Source: an uncultured Pelagibacteraceae bacterium
GTDB lineage: Bacteria; Pseudomonadota; Alphaproteobacteria; Pelagibacterales; AG-422-B15
Assembly: GCA_902554325.1 (NCBI GenBank)
Contig: CACDOH010000004.1
Coordinates: forward strand, 34,437 to 98,436
Direction of reading: 5' to 3'
Length of the DNA: 64,000 nt
The notes below the pieces were generated by a model. The model ran no database searches. It saw only the letters and a list, made by a program, of their open reading frames with translations, and had not been told where the DNA came from. The translations under genes were made by a program, and so were the position numbers. How positions within the stretch are numbered: position 1 is the stretch's first letter; each line of letters starts with the position of its first letter. This document shows positions 10,471 through 19,513 of this stretch, in pieces.

Positions 10471-11169
10471 ATGAAACACCTTATTGCTCTCGTAGATGAT
10501 GATCGGAATATTTTAATTTCTCTTGAAGAGTTGCTTAAAAAAGAGGAATTTGAAATCCATACTTATAGTGACGGTCAGTCGGCATTGATCGGCATGTCTA
10601 GGTATCCTCCAGAATTAGCAGTAATTGATATAAAAATGCCAAAAATGGATGGATACGAATTATTTAAAAAAATAAGAAAAAAAACTGAAATACCGGTGAT
10701 CTTTTTGACATCCAAAGACCAAGAAGCCGATAGATTAAAAGGCTTAATGCATGGTGTTGATAGCTATGTTACAAAAAGTGGAAATTTTTCCAAAGAAATT
10801 TTAATAGAAACAATTAAAAATACACTCAACAGAAAAAATATAGAGAATGAAAATTCTGAAAAAAAACAAATTATTATACTAGGAAATCTGAGGCTAGACT
10901 GTTTGAGACACGAATGTGAGTGGAAGGCAAAATCACTTTTAGAGCCTTTAACTACCACTGAATTTAAAATAATAAAAGAATTGGTTGAAAGACCAGGTAT
11001 TGTTAAATCAAGAGATAGATTAATGGAGATTGCTTATAGAGATGAATTAGATGTTGATGATAGAACTATAGACAGTCATATAAAAAGAATTAGAAAAAAA
11101 TTTAGAAAGATCGATCCTGAATTTAAATCCATTAATACTTTATATGGATCAGGATATAAATGGAAATAA
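10471..11169 (+). CDS. chvI: Two-component response regulator ChvI
   Basis: OmpR-family transcription factor of 232 residues. The receiver domain has the acidic pair at D9-D10, the phospho-acceptor D53 in VIDIKMPKMDG, and the TSK switch near residue 100. The C-terminal winged helix shows TTEFKIIKELVERPG, DRTIDSHIKRIRKK and the final LYGSGYKW. Position opposite pckA and in front of a sensor kinase identifies it as ChvI, which in Alphaproteobacteria controls envelope and acid-stress genes. The 122-base gap to pckA holds a TATAAT hexamer near 10438 but no clear -35 box that I could assign. Confidence 0.92.
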   Translation: MKHLIALVDDDRNILISLEELLKKEEFEIHTYSDGQSALIGMSRYPPELAVIDIKMPKMDGYELFKKIRKKTEIPVIFLTSKDQEADRLKGLMHGVDSYVTKSGNFSKEILIETIKNTLNRKNIENENSEKKQIIILGNLRLDCLRHECEWKAKSLLEPLTTTEFKIIKELVERPGIVKSRDRLMEIAYRDELDVDDRTIDSHIKRIRKKFRKIDPEFKSINTLYGSGYKWK

Positions 11170-12715
11170 TAAAGTATATAACTTGAACAGCCTATTTAGA
11201 AAATTTTTATTATATAATTTCGTTGGATTACTAATTTTAATCGTTAGTGCAATATTCATAATTATTTTCCTTAACAACTATCAACTTAATAAGAGACTTA
11301 AACAAATCGATAATCAGTCGTTAATTATTTATAACTTCTTAAAAACGTCAAATTTACTCAGAGATATAAAAACAGAACTAAATGCTGAGGCTATTCTCTC
11401 CAAGTTAGAAATCAAAAATCTCTCTATTATAATAATCGATGAGAGTATGAATATCTTGTTAGATACGAAAGGATATGACTTAGAAAATAGTTCTTTTATA
11501 AATCAGTCTGCCACTGAAGTAGAGATTATAGACAGGAATAGTTCAATAGTTACTATTAATTTAGATCAAAATGAAAATTTAGCTAATAGAGATTTTTTAA
11601 ATCACCCAAAATTCCTGACAAATTTTAAAAATTTAGAAAAAGGAACTCAAAAAAATTTTTCGATTGAGCTGAGCAATAATAAACTTGAATTAGTCTCGAT
11701 ATTTCCTATTAGTTATAATGACATTTACTACTATATTGTTGCACACGAAGATAATACCAAAATTCAAAGTATAAATAATCAAATACAACTTAACGTATTA
11801 CTAACAGGCTTTGCTATTGGAGGTTGCCTGATATTATTTTCATTTTTTTTAAACTTTATAATCCTCAAGCCTATAAGAAACTTAGCAAATGCTGCGGAAA
11901 AAGTCCAAAGGGACTACAAAACAAAACCTCTAATTTCTGGATTGGACAGAAGAGACGACGAAATTGGCCAACTTTCTAAAATCATTAATGAAATGTTGAA
12001 TAGTTTATATAATAAAATTGATAATGCTGAAAATAATTCAGCTGATTTAATGCATGAAATCCGAAATCCGCTTGCCTCAATTAAAATGGCATCCGAGGTT
12101 ATTACAGATGAAATGAGCGATGGTCAAAAAAAATTTCTAAATCTTATTCAAAATGATATTTCAAGAATTGAAAGCATCATTACCGATTACTCAGCAATGA
12201 TTAAAAATGAGGTAAATCTATATAAAAGTCAGTCGCAAAAATTTGAAATAAAATCTTTATTGTATGAGATTATTGAAGACACCCAAAAAGTATTACCTGA
12301 TCAAATTCAAATAAAATATTTATATGATCAAGATAGTCAAAAGGATATTTTTGTTGATGGTCAGAAGAAGTTTTTTTCACAAGCTGTTAAAAACATTATA
12401 GACAATGCTATTTCCTTTTCTCCAAAGCCTGGAATTATAAAAGTTATTTTATCATCGACAAGTAACTACTTGAGCATAGCAATTGTGGACGAGGGACCAG
12501 GCATTAAAGAGCCTGATATGAAAAGAATTTTTGAGCGTTTTTATTCTCTGAGAGAGGAAGATAATAAATCACATTCGGGACTTGGATTGAATATTGCCAA
12601 ACAGATTATTGATGCACATGAAGGCTCAATTTCTGTAGATAATATTATGGAAGAAAATGATATTAAGGGTGCGAAGTTCATCGTCAATTTGCCCCAGGTA
12701 AATATTAATAAATAA
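11144..12715 (+). CDS. chvG: Two-component sensor histidine kinase ChvG
   Basis: Membrane sensor kinase partnered with ChvI. With this start the 523-residue protein has a membrane segment at about 22-45, a periplasmic sensor region to about 215, a second membrane segment at 218-241, a HAMP domain from LKPIRNLANA, the phospho-acceptor H304 in DLMHEIRNPLASI, and an ATPase domain with N-, G1 (DEGPGI) and G2 (HSGLGLNIA) boxes. The reading frame overlaps chvI by 26 bases; a TTG near 11182 would give a shorter product, so the start is uncertain. The sensor domain is shorter and more hydrophobic than I would expect for rhizobial ChvG. Confidence 0.88.
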   Translation: MDQDINGNNKVYNLNSLFRKFLLYNFVGLLILIVSAIFIIIFLNNYQLNKRLKQIDNQSLIIYNFLKTSNLLRDIKTELNAEAILSKLEIKNLSIIIIDESMNILLDTKGYDLENSSFINQSATEVEIIDRNSSIVTINLDQNENLANRDFLNHPKFLTNFKNLEKGTQKNFSIELSNNKLELVSIFPISYNDIYYYIVAHEDNTKIQSINNQIQLNVLLTGFAIGGCLILFSFFLNFIILKPIRNLANAAEKVQRDYKTKPLISGLDRRDDEIGQLSKIINEMLNSLYNKIDNAENNSADLMHEIRNPLASIKMASEVITDEMSDGQKKFLNLIQNDISRIESIITDYSAMIKNEVNLYKSQSQKFEIKSLLYEIIEDTQKVLPDQIQIKYLYDQDSQKDIFVDGQKKFFSQAVKNIIDNAISFSPKPGIIKVILSSTSNYLSIAIVDEGPGIKEPDMKRIFERFYSLREEDNKSHSGLGLNIAKQIIDAHEGSISVDNIMEENDIKGAKFIVNLPQVNINK

Positions 12716-12760
12716 TCATATTGAATATTAATCTATTTAACCCTATATTTTACTCTTATT

Positions 12761-14053
12761 ATGGCAATGGATGATTTTAAAGTAGCGGATATAGAACAAG
12801 CAGAATTCGGCAGGAAAGAAATATCCTTAGCTGAGACAGAGATGCCAGGCCTTATGGCCCTCAGGGATGAGTATAAGGGCCAGAAACCTCTAGATGGTGC
12901 AAGAATAGTCGGCTGTCTTCACATGACTATACAAACCGCAGTCTTAATTGAAACTTTGGTAGAATTGGGAGCAGACGTAAGATGGTCATCCTGTAATATT
13001 TTTTCAACACAAGACCATGCTGCTGCTGCAATAGCTAAAGCAGGTATCCCAGTATTTGCCTGGAAAGGTGAAACAGAAGAAGAGTATTGGTGGTGTGTTC
13101 GACAAACTATTGAGGGAAAAGAAGGATGGAAACCTAATTTAATATTAGATGACGGCGGTGATCTTACAGGTCTTATGCATAAGGAATATAAGGAGCTGCT
13201 TCATGAAGTAAGAGGTTTATCGGAAGAAACTACTACTGGGGTACTAGCGCTCAAAAAAATGGAAATTGATGGAACTCTTATGGTGCCAGCAATAAATGTG
13301 AATGACTCTGTAACTAAATCTAAATTTGATAATCTTTATGGTTGTAGAGAGAGTTTAGTGGACGGCATTAAAAGAGCAACTGATGTGATGATGTCAGGAA
13401 AGGTTGCAATCGTTGCTGGGTTTGGAGATGTTGGAAAAGGAAGTGCAGCTTCATTACGTCAAAGCGGGGCAAGAGTAATGGTTACAGAAGCAGATCCAAT
13501 ATGTGCATTGCAAGCAGCAATGGAAGGTTATGAAGTTGTTACAATGGATGATATGATAAAAGAAGCAGACATTGTCGTAACTGCTACAGGAAACAAAGAT
13601 ATTGTAACTGCCGATCATATGAGAGAAATGAAGGACAGAGCAATACTATGTAACATTGGTCACTTCGATAACGAAATTCAAGTTGAAGCGCTGAAAAACT
13701 ATAAATGGGATGAAATTAAACCTCAGGTCCACGAAATTACTCTTCCTAGTGAAAAGAGAATTATTTTATTAGCAGAAGGTAGATTGGTAAACCTTGGCTG
13801 TGCAACAGGTCATCCTAGCTTTGTTATGAGTGCATCATTTACAAACCAGGTTACTGCTCAAATTGAGCTTTGGAACAATCCTGAAAAATATGAGAAAAAA
13901 GTTTACGTACTACCCAAGCATTTAGATGAGAAGGTAGCAAGACTTCATTTGGAAAAGGTAGGTGCGAAACTCACAAAATTATCTAAAGAACAAGCTGATT
14001 ATATAAGCGTTACTCCTGAAGGGCCTTATAAGCCTGAAGCTTATAGATACTAA
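12761..14053 (+). CDS. ahcY: Adenosylhomocysteinase
   Basis: Cytosolic NAD-dependent enzyme that splits S-adenosylhomocysteine into adenosine and homocysteine, keeping methylation reactions going. The 430-residue chain shows [16 protein letters not shown] at the substrate domain, [15 protein letters not shown], the NAD-binding [10 protein letters not shown], and the terminal [12 protein letters not shown] with the conserved tyrosine end. Only 45 bases separate it from chvG, too few for a known SAH or SAM riboswitch. In many Alphaproteobacteria hprK and PTS genes stand between chvG and ahcY; none are here. Confidence 0.97.
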   Translation: MAMDDFKVADIEQAEFGRKEISLAETEMPGLMALRDEYKGQKPLDGARIVGCLHMTIQTAVLIETLVELGADVRWSSCNIFSTQDHAAAAIAKAGIPVFAWKGETEEEYWWCVRQTIEGKEGWKPNLILDDGGDLTGLMHKEYKELLHEVRGLSEETTTGVLALKKMEIDGTLMVPAINVNDSVTKSKFDNLYGCRESLVDGIKRATDVMMSGKVAIVAGFGDVGKGSAASLRQSGARVMVTEADPICALQAAMEGYEVVTMDDMIKEADIVVTATGNKDIVTADHMREMKDRAILCNIGHFDNEIQVEALKNYKWDEIKPQVHEITLPSEKRIILLAEGRLVNLGCATGHPSFVMSASFTNQVTAQIELWNNPEKYEKKVYVLPKHLDEKVARLHLEKVGAKLTKLSKEQADYISVTPEGPYKPEAYRY

Positions 14054-14081
14054 TTAACATTTTTTAAGATATTATTTTCTC

Positions 14082-14525
14082 ATGCTTCTGAAGAATGAAG
14101 GTGATACTGAGAAACTCGCCAAAAGACTTGCTAAACTGTCAAAAAAATACAATACAGTTATATGTTTAAATGGGGATCTAGGCTCAGGAAAAACTACGTT
14201 TACAAGATATTTCATTAGATATTATTTTAAAGGTTTAGAAATTAAAGAAATTCCAAGCCCAACATTTACTCTATTACAAGTTTATGAGCACGATGGCCAT
14301 ACAATAAATCATTATGATTTTTATCGATTGAAAAATTCTAGTGAACTTCTTGAACTTAATTTTGGTGAGGCAGTAACTGACGATGTCTGCTTGATTGAAT
14401 GGGCAGATAAATTTGAAGAAATATTGCCAAATGACCGTATCCAACTTAATTTTCAAATCAAAAGCAAGGTTTCAAGAAGTGTACAAATTACTTTAAGAGG
14501 AAAATTTAAAAATCAAAAGTATTAG
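14082..14525 (+). CDS. tsaE: tRNA threonylcarbamoyladenosine modification ATPase TsaE
   Basis: Small 147-residue ATPase needed for the t6A modification at position 37 of ANN-decoding tRNAs, working with TsaB and TsaD. It has the Walker A sequence GDLGSGKTTFTR near residue 30, the SPTFTL switch region, and HYDFYRL and LIEWADKF blocks typical of YjeE. The end abuts the next gene directly, with ATG immediately after the TAG, giving a tight tsaE-amgK-murU unit. Confidence 0.93.
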   Translation: MLLKNEGDTEKLAKRLAKLSKKYNTVICLNGDLGSGKTTFTRYFIRYYFKGLEIKEIPSPTFTLLQVYEHDGHTINHYDFYRLKNSSELLELNFGEAVTDDVCLIEWADKFEEILPNDRIQLNFQIKSKVSRSVQITLRGKFKNQKY

Positions 14526-15506
14526 ATGAATAATCGAGATTTAGAACTTCATAGTTTTGTTCGTAACTGCGGCTTCAAAGGAGAGGATATGATTTCTGTT
14601 AAAAATGATGCTTCTTTTAGAAGATATTATCGTATTAAAAATAAAAATTTGATTGTTATGGATGCACCACCTGATAAAGGGGAGTCAATTGAACAATTCA
14701 AAGTTGTAGCTGATATCATTCATACCTTTAATCTGAGTGCGCCACAAATAGAATCTATCGATACAAAAAATGGATTTATGTTACTTGAAGATTTTGGACA
14801 AACATCATTTTCGAATATTCTCAACAAAGATAATGAGAGTGAATTGTATAAAAAAGCTATTGAGGTATTAATAGAAATTAATCGACAATCGAAAAGTAAA
14901 GAAAAAAAACTCGGTACATTAAAAAGTTATTCTATAGATTTGCTCGTGAATGAGTCATTGCTATTTATTGATTGGTATTTAGAAAAAAGAAATGGCAAGT
15001 CGGTTAGTAGTTTTCAAAAAAAAGAGTTCATTCAAATTTTAAATGATTTGTATAATAACATAAAACCGCAATTATCGACTTTAGTATTAAGAGACTATCA
15101 CGTAGACAATTTATTTTATTTAAGTAAGCAAAAGTCTTTAAAACAAGTTGGTTTAATTGATTTTCAAGATGCTGTAATCGGATCTCCTCTATATGATATA
15201 GTATCCTTACTTGAGGATGTAAGAAGACCGCTTAAAGGAAATTTACAAAAAAAATTATTAGAATTTTATATAAAAGCTATGAATATTAACGCTCAGAATA
15301 CAGAGCTAGAAATGAGGTTCTTTTCAATTCAGAGAAATTTGAAAATATTAGGTATTTTTCAGAGACTTTCCATAAGAGATAAAAAAGATAGTTATCTAAA
15401 ATATTTACCAAATGCTGTAAAACTTTTAAGAAAAAATTTACAAGATCCATTTTTTAATAATCTTGTAAATTGGTTAAAGCAATTTAAAAATCATGAATTA
15501 ATATGA
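14526..15506 (+). CDS. amgK: N-acetylmuramate/N-acetylglucosamine kinase, AmgK-like
   Basis: Cytosolic sugar kinase of the aminoglycoside-phosphotransferase fold (COG3178), 326 residues. Visible are DASFRRYYRI in the N-lobe, VMDAPPDKGES, LLEDFGQTSF at the hinge, the catalytic loop LRDYHVDNLFYL, and the metal-binding IDFQDAVIGSPLYD. In the known MurNAc recycling route, AmgK phosphorylates the anomeric carbon and MurU then makes UDP-MurNAc. The next gene is a MurU-like transferase overlapping by four bases, which fits that pathway. Confidence 0.85.
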   Translation: MNNRDLELHSFVRNCGFKGEDMISVKNDASFRRYYRIKNKNLIVMDAPPDKGESIEQFKVVADIIHTFNLSAPQIESIDTKNGFMLLEDFGQTSFSNILNKDNESELYKKAIEVLIEINRQSKSKEKKLGTLKSYSIDLLVNESLLFIDWYLEKRNGKSVSSFQKKEFIQILNDLYNNIKPQLSTLVLRDYHVDNLFYLSKQKSLKQVGLIDFQDAVIGSPLYDIVSLLEDVRRPLKGNLQKKLLEFYIKAMNINAQNTELEMRFFSIQRNLKILGIFQRLSIRDKKDSYLKYLPNAVKLLRKNLQDPFFNNLVNWLKQFKNHELI

Positions 15507-16198
15507 TCGATACTGCTATTATTCTAGCCGCAGGACTTGGAAAAAGAATGAGAGATTTTGATCCTGTAATTCCTAAACCATTAATTAAGGTCAACAATAA
15601 ACCATTTATACAATACGCAATCGATTTACTTAATGAAATTAGAACTAAAGAAATTATCATAAATGTTCACTATAAGTCAGACGAGATATTGAAATTTATA
15701 CAAAGCTTAAGCCAAAAAAATATCATAGTCTCAGATGAGTCAGACTTGCTTTTAGATACTGGAGGTGGTATTAAGAAAATATTTAATAAACATAATATTA
15801 ATAAATCTCTGGTTTTGAATAGCGATGTTATATGGGGTGACTCAGATAGGAAATTAATTATAGATATGATAAATAGCTATCCAGAAAAAGCCGAAGCATT
15901 TCTTGGCTTGGTACCTAAACGAAACTTGAAATCGTTCATGGGTAATGGCGATTTTTGTAAATTAAAGAATAATGATTTAATAAGATACGATGAAAGTTCT
16001 GAGCCATATGTGTACATTGGCGCTCAAATTATACATAAAAATGCATTTAACGGTATAGAAAAAAAGGTATTTTCAGTCAATGAAGCTTGGAATTCATGTA
16101 TAAGCAAAAAAACCCTGAAGGGGTACCAATTTAATACAAATGCACTACATTTAGGAACAGCTGAATCTTTGAAAGAATATTTAAGTGATGATAAATAA
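15503..16198 (+). CDS. murU: N-acetylmuramate-1-phosphate uridylyltransferase, MurU-like
   Basis: Nucleotidyltransferase of 231 residues. The N-terminus has the sugar-nucleotide signature LAAGLGKRMR followed by PKPLIKVNNKPFIQY; LDTGGGIKK and LNSDVIW follow as in MurU. Paired with the AmgK-like kinase (ATGA overlap), it would complete UDP-MurNAc formation from recycled cell wall and bypass de novo MurA/MurB steps. Assignment to MurU rather than another sugar-1-phosphate nucleotidyltransferase rests on context and on the LDTGGG motif. Confidence 0.82.
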   Translation: MIDTAIILAAGLGKRMRDFDPVIPKPLIKVNNKPFIQYAIDLLNEIRTKEIIINVHYKSDEILKFIQSLSQKNIIVSDESDLLLDTGGGIKKIFNKHNINKSLVLNSDVIWGDSDRKLIIDMINSYPEKAEAFLGLVPKRNLKSFMGNGDFCKLKNNDLIRYDESSEPYVYIGAQIIHKNAFNGIEKKVFSVNEAWNSCISKKTLKGYQFNTNALHLGTAESLKEYLSDDK

Positions 16199-16790
16199 AT
16201 TATTTCAAACAACCATACTGATAATTTTATTTTTTAATATATTTAGCATTAGTTTTGCTGAAGATGATCAAAATCTTGCAAGTTTCATCATAAGAAATTA
16301 TGAAACTGCAGCTCTTCCCACAGTAGGAAATAGTGAAGCAGGTTATACAATTATAGAGTTTTTTGATTATAGATGTGCTTACTGTTCAAAGCAGGCTAAT
16401 GATTTTCAAAAGCTATTGAATAATACAGATAATGTTAAAATAATTTATATGGAATGGCCAATATTTGGAGATATATCTGATACAGCCGCTAAAATTGCCC
16501 TCATTGTTTGGCAAAGACATCCTAATTTGTATTTTGAGGTTCATAATCAGTTTATGCAGCTTGGTTCAAAGATGAAAAAAGTAAGTATCGTCGACATACT
16601 TAATAAAATTGATTTAAATGGTGAAGAAATATTTCAAGAGGCTGCCAGTCAAAAATCAAATGACATCATAGAGGCAAATATGAAATTAGCAAAAAGTTTG
16701 GGGCTTCGTGGAACGCCTGCTTCGATTGTAAATGATTCTATTTATCCTGGTTATCTTCAATATAAGACGTTAGAAACATTAATTAAGTAA
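16188..16790 (+). CDS. DsbA-like thiol:disulfide oxidoreductase
   Basis: Exported thioredoxin-fold protein of 200 residues. I chose the ATG at 16188; a GTG three bases earlier is also in frame. Residues 1-24 form a signal peptide ending near FSISFAED. The active site is C63-A-Y-C66 in DYRCAYCSKQ, and the cis-proline loop is RGTPAS near residue 178. The form resembles DsbA/Com1-type oxidoreductases that act in the periplasm. The start lies inside the end of murU, so it is coupled to that gene. Confidence 0.85.
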   Translation: MINKLFQTTILIILFFNIFSISFAEDDQNLASFIIRNYETAALPTVGNSEAGYTIIEFFDYRCAYCSKQANDFQKLLNNTDNVKIIYMEWPIFGDISDTAAKIALIVWQRHPNLYFEVHNQFMQLGSKMKKVSIVDILNKIDLNGEEIFQEAASQKSNDIIEANMKLAKSLGLRGTPASIVNDSIYPGYLQYKTLETLIK

Positions 16791-16819
16791 TTATCAGATA
16801 TATTGTTTTAAGAACACAC

Positions 16820-16848
16820 TTGAAAATATCCGTGAATATACTTATTCT
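16820..16848 (+). promoter_or_regulatory. Candidate promoter of hspQ
   Basis: TTGAAA at 16820-16825 and TATTCT at 16843-16848 are separated by 17 bases, ending 8 bases before the hspQ start codon. The preceding C makes CTTGAAA, which is the -35 box of RpoH (sigma-32) promoters, but no CCCAT-like -10 box is present, so sigma-70 use is equally possible. The very short distance to the ATG implies a leader of at most a few bases. Confidence 0.4.
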
Positions 16849-16856
16849 TTTCATTA

Positions 16857-17183
16857 ATGATCAATAAAGCAAAATTTCAAATCGGCTCGATTGTAAAACA
16901 TAAGTATTTTGATTTTCGTGGTGTCATTTTTGATGTCGATCCAGAATTTAATAATACTGAAGAATGGTATCAGTCAATACCTATGCAAGTTCGTCCAAGA
17001 AAAGATCAACCTTTTTATCATTTACTCGCTGAAGCCCCAAGTCAACCATCTTACGTTGCATATGTTTCTCAACAAAACTTATTAGTTGATGAGTCGGATG
17101 ACCCAGTAACACATCCTTTGCTAGACGAGATGTTTGAGGGTATTAAAAATGGAAAATATATTTCCAAAGCAAAACATAATTAA
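16857..17183 (+). CDS. hspQ: Heat shock protein HspQ
   Basis: Small 108-residue protein of the HspQ/YccV-type family, a beta-barrel hemimethylated-DNA-binding-like domain. Characteristic stretches are FQIGSIVKHKYFDFRGVIFD, an EEWYQSIP motif and FYHLLAE, with SYVAYVSQQNL near the C-terminus. In enterobacteria HspQ is a substrate and specificity factor of Lon and affects stability of DnaA mutants. It has its own 66-base upstream gap with a possible promoter, and is followed 12 bases later by yciB. Confidence 0.93.
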   Translation: MINKAKFQIGSIVKHKYFDFRGVIFDVDPEFNNTEEWYQSIPMQVRPRKDQPFYHLLAEAPSQPSYVAYVSQQNLLVDESDDPVTHPLLDEMFEGIKNGKYISKAKHN

Positions 17184-17195
17184 AATAGTATCTAT

Positions 17196-17738
17196 ATGCG
17201 TGGGTCTTTAAAACAAGTATTTGAACTCGGACCTTTGGTTGTCTTTTTTTATTTTTTTATTAAAACAGGTCAAATTCAAGAAGCTATTCTTCCCTTGATG
17301 ATTGCTGCAGGTATTGCAATTGCTGGATCGTATATAATTGAAAGAAAAGTATCTCCAATGTTATTATTCAGTACTATTTTGATTTTTGTTTTTGGAGGAT
17401 TGACAATCTATTTCAATGATCCGTTCTTTATTAAGTTTAAAGTAACACTTGTAAATTTAATCTTTTCTTTAGCCTTATTTATAGGATTATATTTCAGAAA
17501 ACCCTTATTAAAAAATCTTATGGGTTCCGCAATAAATTTAACCGATTACGGTTGGATTAATTTAAGCAGAAGATGGGCGTACTTCTTTCTATTTTTAGCA
17601 GTTTCAAATGAAGTAGTTTATAGGAATTTTTCTGATGCAGTATGGGTAAATTTCAAGCTTTTTGGGATTATGGGACTTACTTTTATATTTATATTTTCTC
17701 AAGTTTTTTTTATTCAAAAAAATATAGCTGATAACTAG
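17196..17738 (+). CDS. yciB: Inner membrane-spanning protein YciB / septation protein A
   Basis: Integral membrane protein of 180 residues with about five hydrophobic segments. Family marks are LKQVFELGPLVVFF at the N-terminus, YIIERKVSPM, FNDPFFIKFK and NLSRRWAYFFLFLAVSNEVVYR. It is involved in envelope synthesis and division in other bacteria. It follows hspQ closely and its end overlaps the convergent TauD-like gene by four bases. Confidence 0.92.
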   Translation: MRGSLKQVFELGPLVVFFYFFIKTGQIQEAILPLMIAAGIAIAGSYIIERKVSPMLLFSTILIFVFGGLTIYFNDPFFIKFKVTLVNLIFSLALFIGLYFRKPLLKNLMGSAINLTDYGWINLSRRWAYFFLFLAVSNEVVYRNFSDAVWVNFKLFGIMGLTFIFIFSQVFFIQKNIADN

Positions 17739-18565
17739 TAGGGCTCATCGCCAAGTATTGCTACTCTATCCATAATTCTTTCATGGCCCATCCCCCTACC
17801 AGGAAAAAAATCAGCTATTGCATAATGAATTACACTGCGATTATCCCAAATTGCTAACGTATTTTCTGTCCACGAAAATCGACATGTAAAATCTAGAGTA
17901 CTCTGATGTTCAAAAAGTTTGTTCAAAGTATGTGTGCTTTCTTCTTCAGGCATATCTACAATTGATTTTGTATACATCCAATTGACATATAAAATTTTCT
18001 TTCCAGTGTCAGGGTGTGTACGAACAATTGGATGTTCATTGTAATATTCTTTAGGGTTATTTCCGTTACTTTCAAAATGTTTGAAATTTTCAATGAAAGA
18101 GTCTGCGCCCAGTGAATAATGTCTTGCTGACTTATTTAAAATTTTTTCTTTTATTGAGTCATGTAGTGTCTCCCAAGCCAACTCCATATTAGAAAATACT
18201 GTATCACCTCCAACAGGTGGTATTTTTATTGACTTTAATATTACAGCTTTTGTTGGTCGAACATTAAAACTTACATCACTGTGCCATCCTTCCCCCCATT
18301 GATTCTTTTCATCAGCACCTTTAATCAATCTCGTTATTTCAGGATAACCATCCCTTCCCTTAACATATGCGTGCTGTTCAATAGGGCCAAAAAATTTTGC
18401 TAACCTTATCTGTTCCTCAGGTGTGATATTCTGATCTCTAAAAAAAATTACTTTATGTTCAAGTAATAATTCATTCACAGTGTTAAATATTTCTTTATTG
18501 ATATCTTTTAGAGATATACCAGCAATTTCTGCTCCTAACGCTCCTGAAAGAAGTTTAACATCCAT
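17735..18565 (-). CDS. TauD/TfdA-family 2-oxoglutarate-dependent dioxygenase
   Basis: Cytosolic non-haem Fe(II) oxygenase of 276 residues. The iron ligands are visible as H95 and D97 in GWHSDVSF and H247 in SVIHYAIADF, and the 2-oxoglutarate-binding arginine is in HERIMDRVAI near the C-terminus. Length and spacing fit TauD. Substrates in the family include taurine, alkylsulfates and chlorophenoxyacetates; the alkylsulfatase two genes away makes an organosulfur substrate attractive but not shown. No taurine ABC transporter adjoins. Confidence 0.85.
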   Translation of the reverse strand: MDVKLLSGALGAEIAGISLKDINKEIFNTVNELLLEHKVIFFRDQNITPEEQIRLAKFFGPIEQHAYVKGRDGYPEITRLIKGADEKNQWGEGWHSDVSFNVRPTKAVILKSIKIPPVGGDTVFSNMELAWETLHDSIKEKILNKSARHYSLGADSFIENFKHFESNGNNPKEYYNEHPIVRTHPDTGKKILYVNWMYTKSIVDMPEEESTHTLNKLFEHQSTLDFTCRFSWTENTLAIWDNRSVIHYAIADFFPGRGMGHERIMDRVAILGDEPY

Positions 18566-18595
18566 GCTAAAATGTACTTTTTTTAAAAAAAATTG

Positions 18596-19474
18596 TCATT
18601 GTTTATGTTTCTCAGCTTCAAGGAATTGATCAATCAGTATCCAGAGTACGAAAGAAAAGACAATTAACCCACCAAGAAGTTCAATATAAGGAGGTGTTTC
18701 GCCCACACCGATCCACGCCCAAAGTGGAGCCAGTACTGGTTCAAGAAGTACATAAAGTGCGGCTCTATGTGGGGGTATATATCTTGATCCAATTGTTATT
18801 AATAAAAATCCTAACCCTACTTGAAATGCACCCATAAAAAGAACTATAAGCAAGTCTTTTATACTAATTGAATGATCTGGAATGATAGCTAGACCGACAA
18901 ATAATACAAAGAGACCTGAAAGAAAGACAGAAGGAACGTAATCGACGTCAGGCTTGCTATTAACCATTGTTAATTGAATAGCAAAACAAATTGGAACAAA
19001 TAAAATAATTATATTTCCAAAATTATTAGCAGACCCTAATCCTTGAGAAAACATTATAGCAATTCCAAACATTGATCCCGCTATTGCGATGATAGTTTTA
19101 TTACTTATTATTTTTTTTAAAAAAAAATAACTTGCGAAGGCTGCAAACAAAGGACCTGTACTCATTATAAATACTGCGTTAGCAACAGTGGTATTGCTCA
19201 TCCCAAAAACAAAAAAAATATTACTTAAACCTAGAACAAGCATAAGTATTATTCCTCTGTTTCCAATATTGATAAAAGCGTTTGGGGTTTGAGATTTATA
19301 CTTAAATAAAATATAAATGAGTGCCACAAGTGAGAACGTGATTGATCGATAGGATGTTATCTGAATTGTTGATGCTTCATCAACAAGCCTTATTAGTAGC
19401 CCACCAAAACTAAGAAAGAAACCTGCAGCCAATAAGCATAAAGTTCCAAAAATTTCACTGTTGTATTTGTTCAT
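18596..19474 (-). CDS. EamA-family (DMT) permease
   Basis: Inner-membrane protein of 292 residues with ten hydrophobic segments arranged as two EamA repeats, starting FGTLCLLAAGFFLSFGGLLIR and ending in a membrane helix and a short lysine-histidine tail. Drug/metabolite transporters of this type export or import small polar metabolites. The gene is upstream of and codirectional with the TauD-like gene (30-base gap), so the two may form one transcript. Substrate unknown. Confidence 0.8.
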   Translation of the reverse strand: MNKYNSEIFGTLCLLAAGFFLSFGGLLIRLVDEASTIQITSYRSITFSLVALIYILFKYKSQTPNAFINIGNRGIILMLVLGLSNIFFVFGMSNTTVANAVFIMSTGPLFAAFASYFFLKKIISNKTIIAIAGSMFGIAIMFSQGLGSANNFGNIIILFVPICFAIQLTMVNSKPDVDYVPSVFLSGLFVLFVGLAIIPDHSISIKDLLIVLFMGAFQVGLGFLLITIGSRYIPPHRAALYVLLEPVLAPLWAWIGVGETPPYIELLGGLIVFSFVLWILIDQFLEAEKHKQ

Positions 19475-19513
19475 ATTTTAGTTCAAGATTAATTCACTAA
19501 ACAAGTTCATTTA

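Noticed and set aside
12716..12760. SAM or SAH riboswitch in front of ahcY
   Set aside because: Only 45 AT-rich bases separate chvG and ahcY, with no recognisable pairing elements; too short for known classes.
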